Source: Ilyonectria destructans (Eukaryota > Ascomycota > Sordariomycetes > Hypocreales > Nectriaceae). Taken from it: a stretch of 64,000 bases of DNA. The translations under genes and the position numbers were made by a program. Shown here piece by piece: positions 46,428 through 58,381 of the stretch. The DNA lies in the NCBI GenBank assembly GCA_020740775.1, contig JAHEWK010000001.1, forward strand, positions 3,534,001 through 3,598,000, given 5' to 3'. The notes below the pieces were generated by a model. That model searched no databases. It was given only the letters and a program-made list of their open reading frames with translations, and was not told the DNA's origin. Each line of letters starts with the position of its first letter. Position 1 is the first letter of the stretch.

Positions 46428-49400
46428 ATGGGTGATGTGTGGGTTGGGCGATACCGTATGGAAAGGAGAACGTTCGGCGGATCGCAGATGTCATCTTAGA
46501 TGCATTATGATGGGTGGGATTAGAGGCCCGTCGGCAATGGGATTGGCGACTGAAGGGGTGTTAAAACGTGTGGTGCAGAAACAGGGCAGAAAGTGGATGG
46601 GCGTCGAGGCGAGAGCTGTACATCATTGTGCACTCAAAACGGAGATGGTCGAGTACACCAGCAAGCAGCTACCAAACCAGGTACATACACAGCTTAATTG
46701 AAGGAGGCAATGCCAAACACACGGGATGATCCGAGTGAAGCCATGTGACGATACATGACGATGATCCGCGCCGAATGATCTGCAGTGTATAATTTCAGTG
46801 TCGAGGTGGCGCAAGAAGATACACCGGTGGTGAGAGCATGGGCAAGGTGACCAAGAGAAACTAACCAAGGCGCTTGTTTAGTCGTGGTGAATACAATGGA
46901 AGGATGGAAGACGCGATTGATGATTGGGATGGAAGCTTTGGGAGGGTGACGCGGATTCGGATAGTATGGTATAGCAAGCAGGTGAGGCTGAGCAGGCTTG
47001 GGAGGCCCGAGAGGCCCAACGAAGCAACGAAGACTCGCGAGAGACATGGATCGACGGTATCCGCGTATAAGAGCGGTGGCGACATTCCTGGGCTGGAAGG
47101 CCCCGGCAACGCGGTCCTTGTTGCGAGTAGCCGGGGTTGGAACTACGCAGACGGGAGGTATTCATCGAGTTGGCTTCTGGAGGGTCAAGGAGAAATTGGA
47201 CCATGTGCCGAGGGGCTGAGCTAGCCGTCCACGGTGCGGCGGCAGTCATGCACCAGCGATGCACCAGTAGCAGCCACCAGCAGGTAGCTTTGCAGGTCGC
47301 CTTGGGGGCCTTCCAGCCGATAGCGCGGCGGCACCAGGGGGTTGGCGCCGGTGTAAGCTCCGACAGGAGTTATTTGATGAGCAGAAGCCGGGCGGCGAAA
47401 GGAGCACCGGAGATGGAGGCGAGTTCCTGGAGATTGGGTTCATGGAACTGGGAAGCGATGATGATCTTGGCCAGGTACGTCGGTATATAGGCGGCCCGGC
47501 GGTTATGGATTGAGTTTATTAAGTCGACTGGGATTTGATGGAAGGATTTGATTCGACCCAACTGGGAGATGAGGAAACGCTGAAGGGGGCGGCAACGGCT
47601 CCCGGTGGTTGCTCTCCTCCTTGCGGTGCCAGTGGTGCAGTGGGTGGTGCTGCGCTGTTGCAGTGCATACCCTGGACAAGCCCATGGGCCCCGCTTATAA
47701 CGGAAGCCCGTCATTCCATCATTCCATCATCCCATAGCGGACAGGGTGCAGGCGGGGCTGCGGGAGATGAAAGATTGAACGGCTTGATGAAGAGAAGCCG
47801 GACCCCCGGCGAGTGTGCACCACTGAACCGCTGAAGTGGATGAAGAAACCCAGAGGTACCTGCCTACGCAGTGGGGCGCAGGAAAGGGGACGCTAATGCA
47901 ACGTTGGGCCTGCGTTTGGGACCTGGTCGTCCTTGGAACCATCAAAGTCGCTGGACAAAGGAGGAAAAGGCTCAAAGAGAGGAGCGCCGGGAATCGAAAG
48001 GGAGGGTAGCAAGGGAAGAGAAATGGCTGTAAATAGAAGCCTGCCAAGGACCGCACAACCCTTACAGATGTATACTTTGACTTTTCTCGTGTTGAACGAG
48101 GGTGTGAGACGTCATCCGTCGCGATGCTAACCTTCTCTCGTAGATGCTGCTGTGCTGCACACGCGGGGGCCGACTTCTCCGTGGCCGCATCTCGGGGATA
48201 CTGGGCATCCATCAAAGGCACGTCCGTAGCCTCGCCAATTGAGCACATCACCGCTTGCAGCATGTTCCTCCTCCGTCCGAACTGACTCTTGACCCCTGCT
48301 GCGCTGCCCAGGCCACTCTTCCAATGCCTGCCCAAGCAGGAAAGCACCGGCCGGGGGGTTCCCTCGAGAGCCAACCAGGGAGGGGGCTCGTGCTGCGCCG
48401 AGATACCCTTGGGTCCAAGGCGGGCAGGTTTACAAGATCTCATCGTCGTCACGCTCGCCTGCTCATGTGAGCTCAGAATGCGCCTAGACTTGACGATGTG
48501 TCACTCTGGGTGGTCTGGGCGGCCATGGATCTAAGCAGGGGAGAAGGTAGAGAGACGTGGGCGCGAGACCTGTTTGACTTACATCGATAAATCCCTAGCA
48601 GTGAGGGCGAAAGAAAACAAAACAAAAGGAAACACAGAAAAAAAACTCTGCTGTTAATGGACGCAACAGCCGCTCGAAGCGGACTGCTCAGCCATGAAGT
48701 GGCGTGGCGCGGGGGAAAAGGTGTGTGTGGTCACTGGCGTGGTGTGAGATGTGAGTGGGTTGCCAAAGCGTGAGAGCCTGCCATCCTCGCAGCGCGCGCC
48801 AACGGCGTAAGGCCACTGTTTGTATGTGTGTGGTGTGGGTTGCAACGGCAACGATTGGCGACATCAACGGTTTTCGTTTTCAATAGACTCTTCTCAAGCA
48901 GGACACCACGGCGAACACGATGCCCGCTTGGCTTGTCTAGTCACGGCATGAGGATTACATGCAGCGTCCTGCCTCGAGGAACACGTAAGCTCATGTCAAT
49001 AGATCAAAGTCCAGACCTCTAGCGAGGTATTAGTAGCCCGTGCTATATGGTCCTGCTCCAGTTGTGACGAGCCGGCTCATCACTGCCGGTAAGTATCATC
49101 TATCGGATCGGTCCTATCCGCCAGGCGTGGTAGCGATAGCGACGAATGAAGTGCGTACGCAATCCTCATTCTTGGCTCATCTGGTACGCAGGCGGCTGGC
49201 TGATAATGGAGGTCATGTGGAGGCGGGTTGTCAATGCGGATTGTCGACGCGGTAGAGCTTCTTGGTCTATTCGGTTACCAGGTTTAGATGGAACCCCCCC
49301 TCTTCTTCCCCATCTTCGGAGGATTGGATTCGCTAGGGACGAGCAAGGCAGGGGAGTATGATACTTATGTAGTATGGATTCATTGAGTCATTGGATGGAT

Positions 49401-51760
49401 CATAGTACCAGCAGCCATCGGCCACCTGACGGCTCGCCGGGGGCTGGATTGCCGTTCGAAGAATCGAATAAAACAAGGGAGGTTTGAAGGGGCCTCGGGC
49501 TTTGGCATCTGGCTCGATCGCATGGTACCGACCAACCGCGTCCAGGGCTGTGCATGCCATTGGTATCCCATCGGTGTCCTAGCCTGTCTCTGCCTGGCGT
49601 TTAAAGGCGTTCTGCATGTGGTAGGGAGCTAGTGTGAGCTGTTTGCGGTTCACAATGGCCGACAATGGCCGACAATCCAGTGTCGAATGCCCTGCCTCGT
49701 GTGAACCGTACCATGGCACAACCTCCACGCATTGTTGGAGGCAAGGGATCATCGTTCAGCCCAGCCGACGATCAAAGCCAATCCCACTTCGACGCCACCA
49801 CACTCAGCTGCACGACCTTGCGCAGGCCAAGCTTAGCGAACGCCGGGCTGAGGCGCTGCCACAAACACCAGAGACATCGCAGTAAGCGGGAAACCACTTG
49901 CGGTCCGCGCAACCACGAAGAAATCAGCGGAGATTCTTGGCGAGTGCGTGAGCAACAATGACCTGGGATACACATGGCATGTAGGTACATTAGGGAGCGG
50001 TGGCCAGGGGATGGAGCTGGCCAACAGCACAGGGCAAGTGTCCATCCATCAAGATGCCGCGCCTAATCGGGAATGGCCGTGGAGCCTGGAGGGGCTCTAT
50101 GCCAATAGTGACATCGTCCAGACCGCTTGAAAGGGCTAATCTTACTGTAGCCTGTAGTGCCGACTCTCACCAGATGCAATACAATGGCTCAGGCCCCTAT
50201 GGGCGGCTGGTCCGTTGCCAACCTGCGAGACAGGCCCCCTTCAGGAGAGATATTTTAATCTGGAACTAGCGTTTGTGTTCGAGGACCGCCGTCGTTGTCA
50301 TAGAATCTGGATTGATTCAGTCCAGGAGCAAGTGTGCACCTGTCTGTGACTGATAAGCCGCGGATGAGACGGAGTACGGCCCAGCCTGTAAAACAGGGTT
50401 CCCATCTTGCTCCCGGGGGCCTCGGACGCCGTAGGCAATAAGGTGCTCGGCTGTCCGGCTGCGCAGCAGTTTTCTCTGTCATAAGGTAGTAGGTTTTGTC
50501 GTTGGCACCGCCTGGAGGTCCTTGCTGAATGTCCAGATCCACTGCGCAAGCAGAGCTGTAGGTACATCGCGCACCTCTTGTCCTGGAGATGGACGTCGGC
50601 ATGGGCCAACCATGGAGCTCAGGCGGCGGCTAGACCTTAATCGGCTAGGGAGAAGGCCCCAGACCAATTTTGCCTCTTGGTGCATTTCATCCCAGAGCCC
50701 AGCCGGCCAGTCAGGTCGTCAACGATCCAGTTTTGTTGCCAGGCACAGGAGGTGGGCCGCTGGACGGACAGGGACGGGGCAGGACTGTGGATGCGAGTGG
50801 ATGGGGGCTGCATGGGTGGACATGGGTGGCTTCAGTAGCGCTGGCATGCTGGAACGGGGCTTGGCCAAATTTCCCCCAGCCAGGGTTCGCATCGCGCATC
50901 GTCCGTTGAGTCTCGGGGAGCGCTGCGGGTGGAGGTCGTCGAGATGCCCGCTGGAGGGGAGTGGTGGAATGAGGGATGAGGCGCTGAGTGGGAGTGTGGG
51001 ATGGAGGCCAAGGCCAAGACCAAGGGAAGAAAGGGTGAAGACTCACATCCACTTCGACTTCTACACCCCCTGACACCCACCCACTCCTCATCCAGAGGCA
51101 GGTACCTCCTGGGTAACTTTGGCTCTGGTCGCCCGGCGCCTGCCCAATTTGGGTACCTCCAATCTGGGGCAGTAGCATCCTCCCAGTCCATCCCATTCCC
51201 ATTACTCCGTCCTGGCTTGCAATATCGCTCGCCCTTTTAATACCCTCCTCCTTCCCTCCGCTTTCGTTTCCTTTCTCCTCTCTTCTCTATCAACGTCCTG
51301 TCAACTTACTCCGTTGTTCCTACCTATTGTAAGTCTCCCTCCACCTCAGACCGGGCATCCAACATCAAGATCGAATACTCCAACTGCACCTCTTCGCAAC
51401 TATCAAACACTGCCACCAACACCCACCCCACCCTCTTGTCACCAATCACCCGGTTTCGTGTGTCCTGTGAGGCAATCTGGTTCTGGTTATTGGGGTCGTC
51501 GGTTTCAAACCGCATCGGACTGGCGGCTGTCACACAGTGGCTGGCAGCTGCCAACGGCCTGCAAGTGCCCGCAGCCATGGCCTCGCCTCACAGAACACAC
51601 GCGCCCTCTTGCCCAGCTTCACCCAAACATCACACTCGCAACGCGTCTCATTTTCTTGTCGATTCAATTCATTCCCACCGGGTACCCTGAACTAACACCC
51701 CGGCGCGCAGTAATAACCAGTCACTCTTTACATCGAATCAACGATTCACCACTATTCAAA
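46428..51760. other. 5.3-kb gene-poor region
   Basis: No supported gene. The longest frame, 47727-48452 (-), is low in family-like features and rich in Arg, Ser and Pro. A leader intron may be present just upstream of the wall-protein gene: a GTAAGT at about 51328 follows a C/T-rich stretch (51230-51325). The rest shows only scattered small ORFs and short repeats. Confidence 0.45.
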
Positions 51761-52549
51761 ATGAAGTACTCCGTCGCTACCATCGCCGCTCTGGCCACCG
51801 CCGTCACGGCCACTCCTCACCTTCTTAACACCGCTTTCGATGTTGTTGTTGGTACCCCCTTCACCATCGAGTTCGACGGCTGTGCCAAGGGTTGCACCAT
51901 TCTTCTCCAGAACGGCAACTCCAAGGACTTGAAGACTGTCGAGACCCTCACTGGTATGTCGCATTAAGTTGCTCGCTTTGAAACGGCAGCTAACGTTCCG
52001 TAGCCACTGCTGAGGGCGGTTCTTTCACCTGGACCCCCAAGGATCTCCCTACCGACACCTACGCCTTCAAGATCACCGAGAACGACACTGGTGACTTCAA
52101 CTACAGCTCGCAGTTCGAGATCCAGGGCGACGTCTCTGCCACTACTTCTGCTGCCGAGTCCACCACTGCTGAGTCTACCTCCGCTGAGTCCACCGAGAAG
52201 GCCACTTCCACCAAGAAGGCCACCACCTTGTCCACCAAGGCTGTCTCCACCACCGAGGAGGCCACCACCATTTCTACTCCCGCTTCCACCGCCCACAACA
52301 GCACTACCCCCGCCAGCACCAAGTCTGAGGCTTCTTCCACTGCGGAGTCTTCCTCCACTGGCACTGAGGGTTCGTCATCCATTTTGTCTGATATTCTGAA
52401 ATCCCTTTACTAACGTGCTAGTAGCTTCCTCCACTGCCGCTGAGACCACCTCTTCCTCCACCACTGTTCCCGACAGCGGTGCTGCCCGCATGACCTCTTC
52501 CATTGCTCTGATTGCCGGTGCTGTCATGGCCATGGTCTACCTTAACTAG
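51761..52549 (+). CDS. Ser/Thr-rich GPI-anchored wall protein, Kre9/Knh1-like
   Basis: Predicted cell-surface glycoprotein; the family is linked to beta-glucan assembly, but this member's role is unknown. Exons 51761-51953, 52004-52369 and 52425-52549 join in frame to 227 residues. A signal peptide (MKYSVATIAALATAVTA) should be cut near residue 17. Residues 20-115 resemble the Kre9/Knh1 N-terminal domain (AFDVVVGTPFTIEFDG, GGSFTWTPKDLPTDTYAFKI). Then comes a Ser/Thr-rich stalk (about 110-200), and the end PDSGAARM plus a hydrophobic tail is a GPI signal with omega near S204/G205. The ATG is chosen because it opens the signal peptide, although the frame is open further upstream. The second intron has a GTTCGT donor; if retained, the protein ends after GSSSILSDILKSLY and loses the GPI signal. 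Confidence 0.9.
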
Positions 52550-53731
52550 ATTATGGGCTTGATGAGTACGTGTTGAGCAAATGGGGACGGATTGATGAGT
52601 TCTTGGTTTCGGTGTACACATTTAATAATGGCCTCTTCTATTTCCGGTTACCCCGGGAGGCGTTTAGGGCTAGGAGGATATCCCGGATGAGCGTCGCATG
52701 GCTTCTCTCTGTGTAACTCGAGCGCTAGTATTTAGCACAATTGGAACCATCTCGGTTTACCACTAAACAACCATTACCTCTTGTCTGTGAAGTCTTTCTT
52801 TTAACGCGTTTATGTTGATTCCTATCATGCTTTGTGAATGCTCCGTGCTTCCACGGTTGACAGCTTTTCCTGGTGTGCATGGACGGTTACTTCCACAGCC
52901 GTGCGCCGTTCATCCTGGTGTGGAGAAACCAGTTCGCCCCGACTTGCTCGCCGTCGAATGTTCAACGTCATATGTCAGAAGTCAATCGAGACGTTACACA
53001 CCGGTCGCCACCACAGGCCAGGCGCCAATTATCGTTCTCGCCAACCGACGACCGACCGCTGTCACACCGGGAATGTGACGTGGGGACCATGAATGACATT
53101 GCGACCGTTGTCGTCGGTACCAATCGACGCGCGTTGGACGCCATCTCCGAAAGATGAAAAGCGGAAACTGGTCATGCACGATACGTACGAGGAAAACGGG
53201 AGCATGCGTGGCAACGCCGACAGGGGACTGCAAAACAAAATATGCAAGATCGGGCGGCAGAGAGATCTGTCTGATCTCAGCACATCGGACGGATTTCGTT
53301 GGACAGGTGGAGACATGGAGTGTCGATCGTTTCTGACGTCAAGCCACGCGTTCATGTGTGATGGAATGTCAACGTGTGGGAGAGTGGGATGGCGATGGTG
53401 GCAACATTCTTGATTGATAGCTTTTGGAATCCCTTGCGTCACGACATTCCAGCTGATTTGATCAGAATTCCCTCACCCTGTTCTATTGTACAGAAATCAA
53501 AGGACCAACATGTTTGGAAGAGACTTGTGTTGCGATCACGGTTTCAGAGGGCTGAGACATGGTCGCGTGTGAAAACAATGTGTGACGTCCATCCCGAGCG
53601 AAGCGTGTTTGTCGGCAAAAGGGACGAACCAGATAAAACAAAACACTGAAATGACGGCGCGTAAACTCCACCCCCGATTGAGAAACAAAACACTAAAAAA
53701 CTTTTTTAAAAAGGAAGCCACTCCCGAGAGA
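52550..53731. other. Convergent intergenic region
   Basis: Separates the wall-protein gene from the unknown minus-strand gene. A plus-strand ATG frame at 53093-53413 (106 codons) has no recognisable features and is not called. No other signal is evident. Confidence 0.5.
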
Positions 53732-54340
53732 CTACAGATACGAGAGGGGAGGACGGGCGATGTCGGCCCAGGCGCCGATGCCGAACATGCTTGAGGCGGC
53801 GTCGACGGAGAAGGGGCCGAAAGGCTCGCCGAGTTCGAGGGACGTGAGGTCCGAATTGCGAGCGAAGGCGCTGACGACGGTGCTATGGCCGCGGTGGCGG
53901 TTCCAAATGCGCTCGTGGATGGAGCAGCCGTTGTTCATCATATTATGAAGGTTGATGTTGGAGGTGGTGAGTTGGTGGAGAGAGAAAAGCGAGGTGGGAG
54001 TCAAGGTACCGGCGGTCGAGGTGGCGGCGGCGGCGGAGGCGGAGGCGGAAGCCGGGACGGAGGCTCGGGCTAGACCCGCAGTGCCGTCGGATGTGGACGG
54101 GGCGAGAGGGACGGAGGGTTCGGAATCGATCTTCTCCCAGTCGGCATCGATGGAATCCTCGGCGCCGCTCGAGGTGGCGATGGCCAAAGGGCTTGCGACG
54201 ATGGCTTCGACGGCCGGTCCCGCGGGGAGATGAATCTTCGGGTCGGCAGCAGCCTGGCCGCGCTCGGCAGCCGACTTGTTGTCGTCGTTGAGTTGCGGGT
54301 GACGTGCCTTGGTGTGGGAGCCGTGGTGAGAGTTGGCCAT
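53732..54340 (-). CDS. Hypothetical protein, 202 residues
   Basis: I do not recognise this protein. The N-terminus is His-rich (MANSHHGSHTKARHPQ), followed by an acidic and then a Ser/Ala/Thr-rich middle (about residues 60-125, including an Ala/Ser run). The C-terminal 70 residues look more ordered: LHQLTTSNINLHNMMNNGCS, IHERIWNRHRGHSTVVSAFA, LGEPFGPFSVDAASSMFGIG. No signal peptide or membrane helix is seen, so it is probably intracellular and partly disordered. The chosen ATG is preceded by a likely leader intron on the minus strand (GT at 54444-54443, AG at 54366-54365), which supports a real transcript. An older-looking start upstream is only a TTG. Neighbours give no hint of function. Confidence 0.6.
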   Translation of the reverse strand: MANSHHGSHTKARHPQLNDDNKSAAERGQAAADPKIHLPAGPAVEAIVASPLAIATSSGAEDSIDADWEKIDSEPSVPLAPSTSDGTAGLARASVPASASASAAAATSTAGTLTPTSLFSLHQLTTSNINLHNMMNNGCSIHERIWNRHRGHSTVVSAFARNSDLTSLELGEPFGPFSVDAASSMFGIGAWADIARPPLSYL

Positions 54341-55573
54341 TGTGACGGTGCGCAAGGTGGAGAACTAGCCTTTGCTATGTAAGTTGCCATGGACTACTGT
54401 TGTAGAGGAAAGCGAGTCCTGATGTGCGAAGGGGTGTGACTTACAGGAGATGTTGGAGTCAAGAGCGGGGTAGATTGAAATTGACGTGAGGGGTTGTTCT
54501 CTCAAGAGAAGAGGAAGTAAGCATTCGAGATGAATGCGAGGACAAGAGTCGCGGAGTTGTCTTCCCAGTCGGGGACTTTCTCAGTCACAGACACAGAGAC
54601 AGTGGGTTACGTTTCTGCAAGATGGAGTGCGTGCAGATGGGTAGTTGCAGTAGTGGTAGCCGTAGTGACAGCAGCGGTGGGTTGGAGGGACAGGGGAAGT
54701 GCCTTTAGCAACACGATGGCTCTCGGCTTTGGAAAGGTGGAATAGATGAATGAACTGGCGTGAGAAGGGAAGTTGGTGTATCATATATTACTTACTTGGT
54801 GCGGGATGAATTAGAGGGAGAAGCGTAATGTGAGGGTGCTGGGCTGGGCACGTTGTTATATGCCAAGTCCTCCAACATCCAGCTCGATTCTCGCCCCAGG
54901 AAGTTGGGTGTATGTGTGGGATGAATTTGTCACTCGTCTTTGTGAGTCTAGTGTCCAGTGGCCTGCCGTGCCCGACGCGCGTGGGGGGTCCTAGGACAAG
55001 GCAGGCGCTTGGCTGCTTGGGGGGAGTGTAGTAAGCCCAAAGAAGCCGGAGCAGCGAGAGTTCGTCTCGCACACAAGAGGGCTGCAGGATGCGGCGCGGA
55101 TTGGGTTGAGTTGGGGTCGTTTCTAGCCTCATTCGCCGAACAAGTTGTACGGCAGGGGTACGCACCCCCCCGGGTTCGACGAGCCGCGGGCTCAAACCGG
55201 GAAACGGGGGGCGTGGGAATGGCTTTTCTCCGAATGGAGGCAATGGGGCTTGGACAGGACGGAGTGCATATGTATGTGAGGATGGGTGGATGGGCGTGTG
55301 TTGGTGTTTAGAAGTCGACTAGGCGCGCATCATCGGATGGACGATTCGTTGATTTGGAATATCGAGGATGCGGTCTGATGTTGCTACCTATCAAACACCC
55401 CTCCTCCTGCGGCCCTGCGGTCCTCGCTCACACCCTATTGCTAATGGGAAGCCCATGATATATCCCTTTGCTATTCTGGTACTCGCAGCTCACTAGCCCA
55501 AGTCAACGCCTCTTTGCTCGCCCGTGGCAGCGTGCCTCTAACATGAAACCCCCGGATGGCGCCACTCCTGCAT

Positions 55574-55601
55574 ACAAGCTACAAGCTACAAGCTACAAGC
55601 T
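55574..55601. repeat. ACAAGCT tandem repeat
   Basis: Four perfect copies of the heptamer ACAAGCT, followed by a CT run. Non-coding. Confidence 0.9.
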
Positions 55602-56740
55602 CTCTCTCTCGCCTCTGGAAGTCGCTCTCGCGGATGACTGTTCGCTCGCCTCACTTTTGGATATTGTCGAAACTAACCAACCCCTACGCCCAGCTAGCTC
55701 CGAAGGCGGAGGGATGGAGGGAGCGAAGCTATAGAGAGGGAGGCACACAGATACCAGCCCGGGCATCAGCCTCCGGAATCAAGTCCGCTCGGCTCAAGGC
55801 CGATGCAGGCCGCGCCGTGCTGGTTGGAGGTTAGAGGTTGGCCGCAGCGCCGCAATCACCACCAAGCTGCTCGCTCGTTGCAAGCGCGACGCCGATCGAA
55901 GCGTGACGCAGCGAGGACGCATGGCAGTTCTCATGGCAGTTCTCATTCGACCACCCCCTCTTAGAAACCCCAGAAGTCGGGAAACCTTAATCGCGGCTGT
56001 GCATCCTTCTGATGACACATATCTATGATTCCTTTTCGGCGCTTCTTCGAGAGATATCCTAATCGCCTTGGACGCCAGCTCGGCCGGCCGTTATCCTCGG
56101 CCGTTAGTATGCATGTAATACGGCCGGCGGGATAGCGCCCACTGCACCCCTCCGACGAGACAAGGCTGGCTCGGCAGTGTACTGTAGATTATTCCTTTTG
56201 TCGTCACCGAGAGTCGTCACCGAGAGTCGTAGATGGACGAAGAGTTCCAGGGTGCAGTCAAGGTCGTCTACTCGGCCCAATCCGCATCCCCGATTTTTAT
56301 AGGCACTGATCGACCCAAGCAACCGCCCTGTCTCGCATTATTATTTCCGCACTGCACTTTGAGCCGGGACCGGAACCCCAAGGACAAAAAAAAAAAAGTC
56401 ACGTCCGACGCATGTGATGGTCTCCGGGTAATTGGAGTATCAACAAGCCACTCGCCCCAGGAAGAGTGCTATTGCCGGCGAGTCATTGCGAGAGTGCACC
56501 TGACAATTGAACCGGCGCCCCGGGATGCTGGAGCTGAGGCACATATTCAAGGCACGGTGCTACTTTGGAGTTGAAACTTGAAAGACCATACTGCCTATGC
56601 CACGTCGTCTTCCCATCATCATCCGGCCTTGGATGCCCACAAATCGTAGCTGTCAGATCAATTGGAGCTGACCGCCCTAAACTCTCCCTGCATGAGCATG
56701 ATGGGGTAAAAACAGGGGATACGCCCTGGGGGTGTTCCAT

Positions 56741-56783
56741 CCCCAGTCCCCAGTCCCCAATCCCCAGTCCCCAGTCCCCCAGT
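56741..56783. repeat. CCCCAGT tandem repeat
   Basis: Six copies of CCCCAGT with one substitution and one inserted C. Non-coding. Confidence 0.9.
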
Positions 56784-57472
56784 CTTTCTCCAGACGTCCT
56801 CGTGCTATGACATCGCTATCAGAATAATGGGTGGCTATGCACTAGAGCCTCACAAAATCTACCTGTTTCATGAATATGCCCGAAAAAGGTCCCTTCCATT
56901 CCGCCGAAATGGTGTGCCAATTCCCTGCCTAGGGCCGGGTTTGTGGTTGGCTATCAGACTCGAAGAACCATGGGACGGGCTGAGATGCGACGAGGTACGA
57001 TGCCATACGAATAACCAGTCATCTGACAGCTTCCTGGGATAAGGCGATCAACGCTTGTTTGTTGGGACCCAGTGCTTATACAGATGACGTCGAGTTCGTT
57101 GGGGATTGACTCCACGAACTGCACTTTGACCCGGACATGACAAATATTAGTGAGCACGAAGGGGAATCTGAATTGTCACACGCTTCTTTGTGACCCGTGA
57201 GATCCAAGCATATTCGTAAAGTTGAGCCGTGCGTTCAATTCTAACTAATAACTACAGTGATGAGGCTGGCAGAGAGTCACGCATGTGTCACCCGACCCCC
57301 GTTGTTGACGACATCAAGGCACACTCACTAAGAAATGGCTTGGCTTTAACATACTATGCCTAATATGCACACTTTGATCTATTCTAGCTCTAATCTGAGA
57401 TGTAGCTACAGATTTAGCTACAAATTCAGCTGGCCGCGAACCGGAACACCTTCCCCGTGGCGGGTCTCTGTC

Positions 57473-58381
57473 TCATTCCTCCGCGCTCACACTCGCATTT
57501 TCTCCGACCCCAAGCATCATACGGATAACATCCATGATACCTTGGGTCAGTTCAAATGCCCGACTTGAATCTTCCAGAAAGAAGTGGACGCAATCCTGCA
57601 GCATAGACTGCATGGCCTCGTCGTCATTGTTCGGTAGGATCAGGGTGGTGCCGCGGTAGCCCAGAGACTTCAGAAACACCGATGCATCACTCGACAGAGC
57701 ACATGGCTGGTAGCCACCGTCGTAGGCGTTTACTAACAACACGGGGGTGTTGACGCTCGTCTGCGAGCCGTCCTGCTGGCGCGACTCCTTGACCAAGTAG
57801 CGGAGGAAGTGGGCAATTCGGGCGGTCTGGTCGGCGGGCTCATTCCCATCATAGTTCATACCATCTATGGTGAGACCAAGACGAGGCGTACCGTAACGAC
57901 CGACGGCGGACAGATCGTCCGTAAATGGCATCCATCCGCCCACTCCAAGGAATCCTCCCAGAGGCATCGTCGTCCACAGCCGTAGCAATGTCGCCAAACC
58001 AACCGCGGCGCCCATGCCAATGCCTCCCAAAAAGACATTCTCCATGCCCACATCCTCCGCCTCAGCCATGACAATCTGGTCTACCACTGCTGCTACCCGT
58101 CCTACGCCCGGCCATACCTCATCCACCGGTGCACCCCGGCATTCCGGATCCAAATCACCGAGCGGGAACCAGTTGTAGCCGACAGTCTCACCGTCGGGAC
58201 CGGTGACGGGATGCTTTGCGTTGGGGAGGACGAAGCGGACATTCTGGAGATAGCCCTGGGAAGTGAGTTCGTTTAGGGCCGCGAGTAGCTTCTGGGAATC
58301 AGAGCCATTGTCGTGGAGAAGTATAAAAGTGTGGGTCAGCTTTGCGCTTGTGTTAATCGTGCAGGGGTTGCGTGCTGCCAT
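57473..58381 (-). CDS. Acyl-protein-thioesterase-like protein, probably inactive
   Basis: Alpha/beta-hydrolase of the phospholipase/carboxylesterase (acyl-protein thioesterase) type, 302 residues, one exon. The fold markers are present: THTFILLHDNGSD (usually HGxGD), VRFVLPNAKHPVT, NWFPLGD, and NVFLGGIGMGAAVGLATLLR. The family nucleophile Ser should lie at residue 122 in G-x-S-x-G, but the codon there is GGC (Gly), one transition from AGC. The Asp may be kept (NAYDGGYQ), but the Gly-His-x motif of the catalytic His is replaced by LPNNDDEAMQ. It therefore looks like a pseudoenzyme, not a broken gene, since the reading frame is intact over the whole domain. The start is the ATG just before the conserved core; another in-frame ATG at 58489 would add 36 residues. 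It is head to head with the F-box gene. Confidence 0.83.
   Translation of the reverse strand: MAARNPCTINTSAKLTHTFILLHDNGSDSQKLLAALNELTSQGYLQNVRFVLPNAKHPVTGPDGETVGYNWFPLGDLDPECRGAPVDEVWPGVGRVAAVVDQIVMAEAEDVGMENVFLGGIGMGAAVGLATLLRLWTTMPLGGFLGVGGWMPFTDDLSAVGRYGTPRLGLTIDGMNYDGNEPADQTARIAHFLRYLVKESRQQDGSQTSVNTPVLLVNAYDGGYQPCALSSDASVFLKSLGYRGTTLILPNNDDEAMQSMLQDCVHFFLEDSSRAFELTQGIMDVIRMMLGVGENASVSAEE

Larger units (their letters stand above)
54341..57472. other. 3.1-kb intergenic region
   Basis: Contains a probable leader intron and promoter of the hypothetical gene on the left. Two clear tandem repeats lie at 55574-55601 and 56741-56783. Small duplications also occur (the CATGGCAGTTCT pair near 55920 and the GTCACCGAGA pair near 56205). 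No protein-coding gene is supported. Confidence 0.5.

Noticed and set aside
47727..48452. 241-codon minus-strand ORF
   Set aside because: No recognisable domain, biased composition, and a start inside gene-poor DNA.
53093..53413. 106-codon plus-strand ATG ORF
   Set aside because: Charged, mixed sequence but no recognised family, splice partners or promoter features; kept out for lack of support.
55574..56783. Regularly spaced short repeats that might suggest a CRISPR-like array
   Set aside because: They are contiguous 7-bp tandem units without unique spacers, in a eukaryotic genome.
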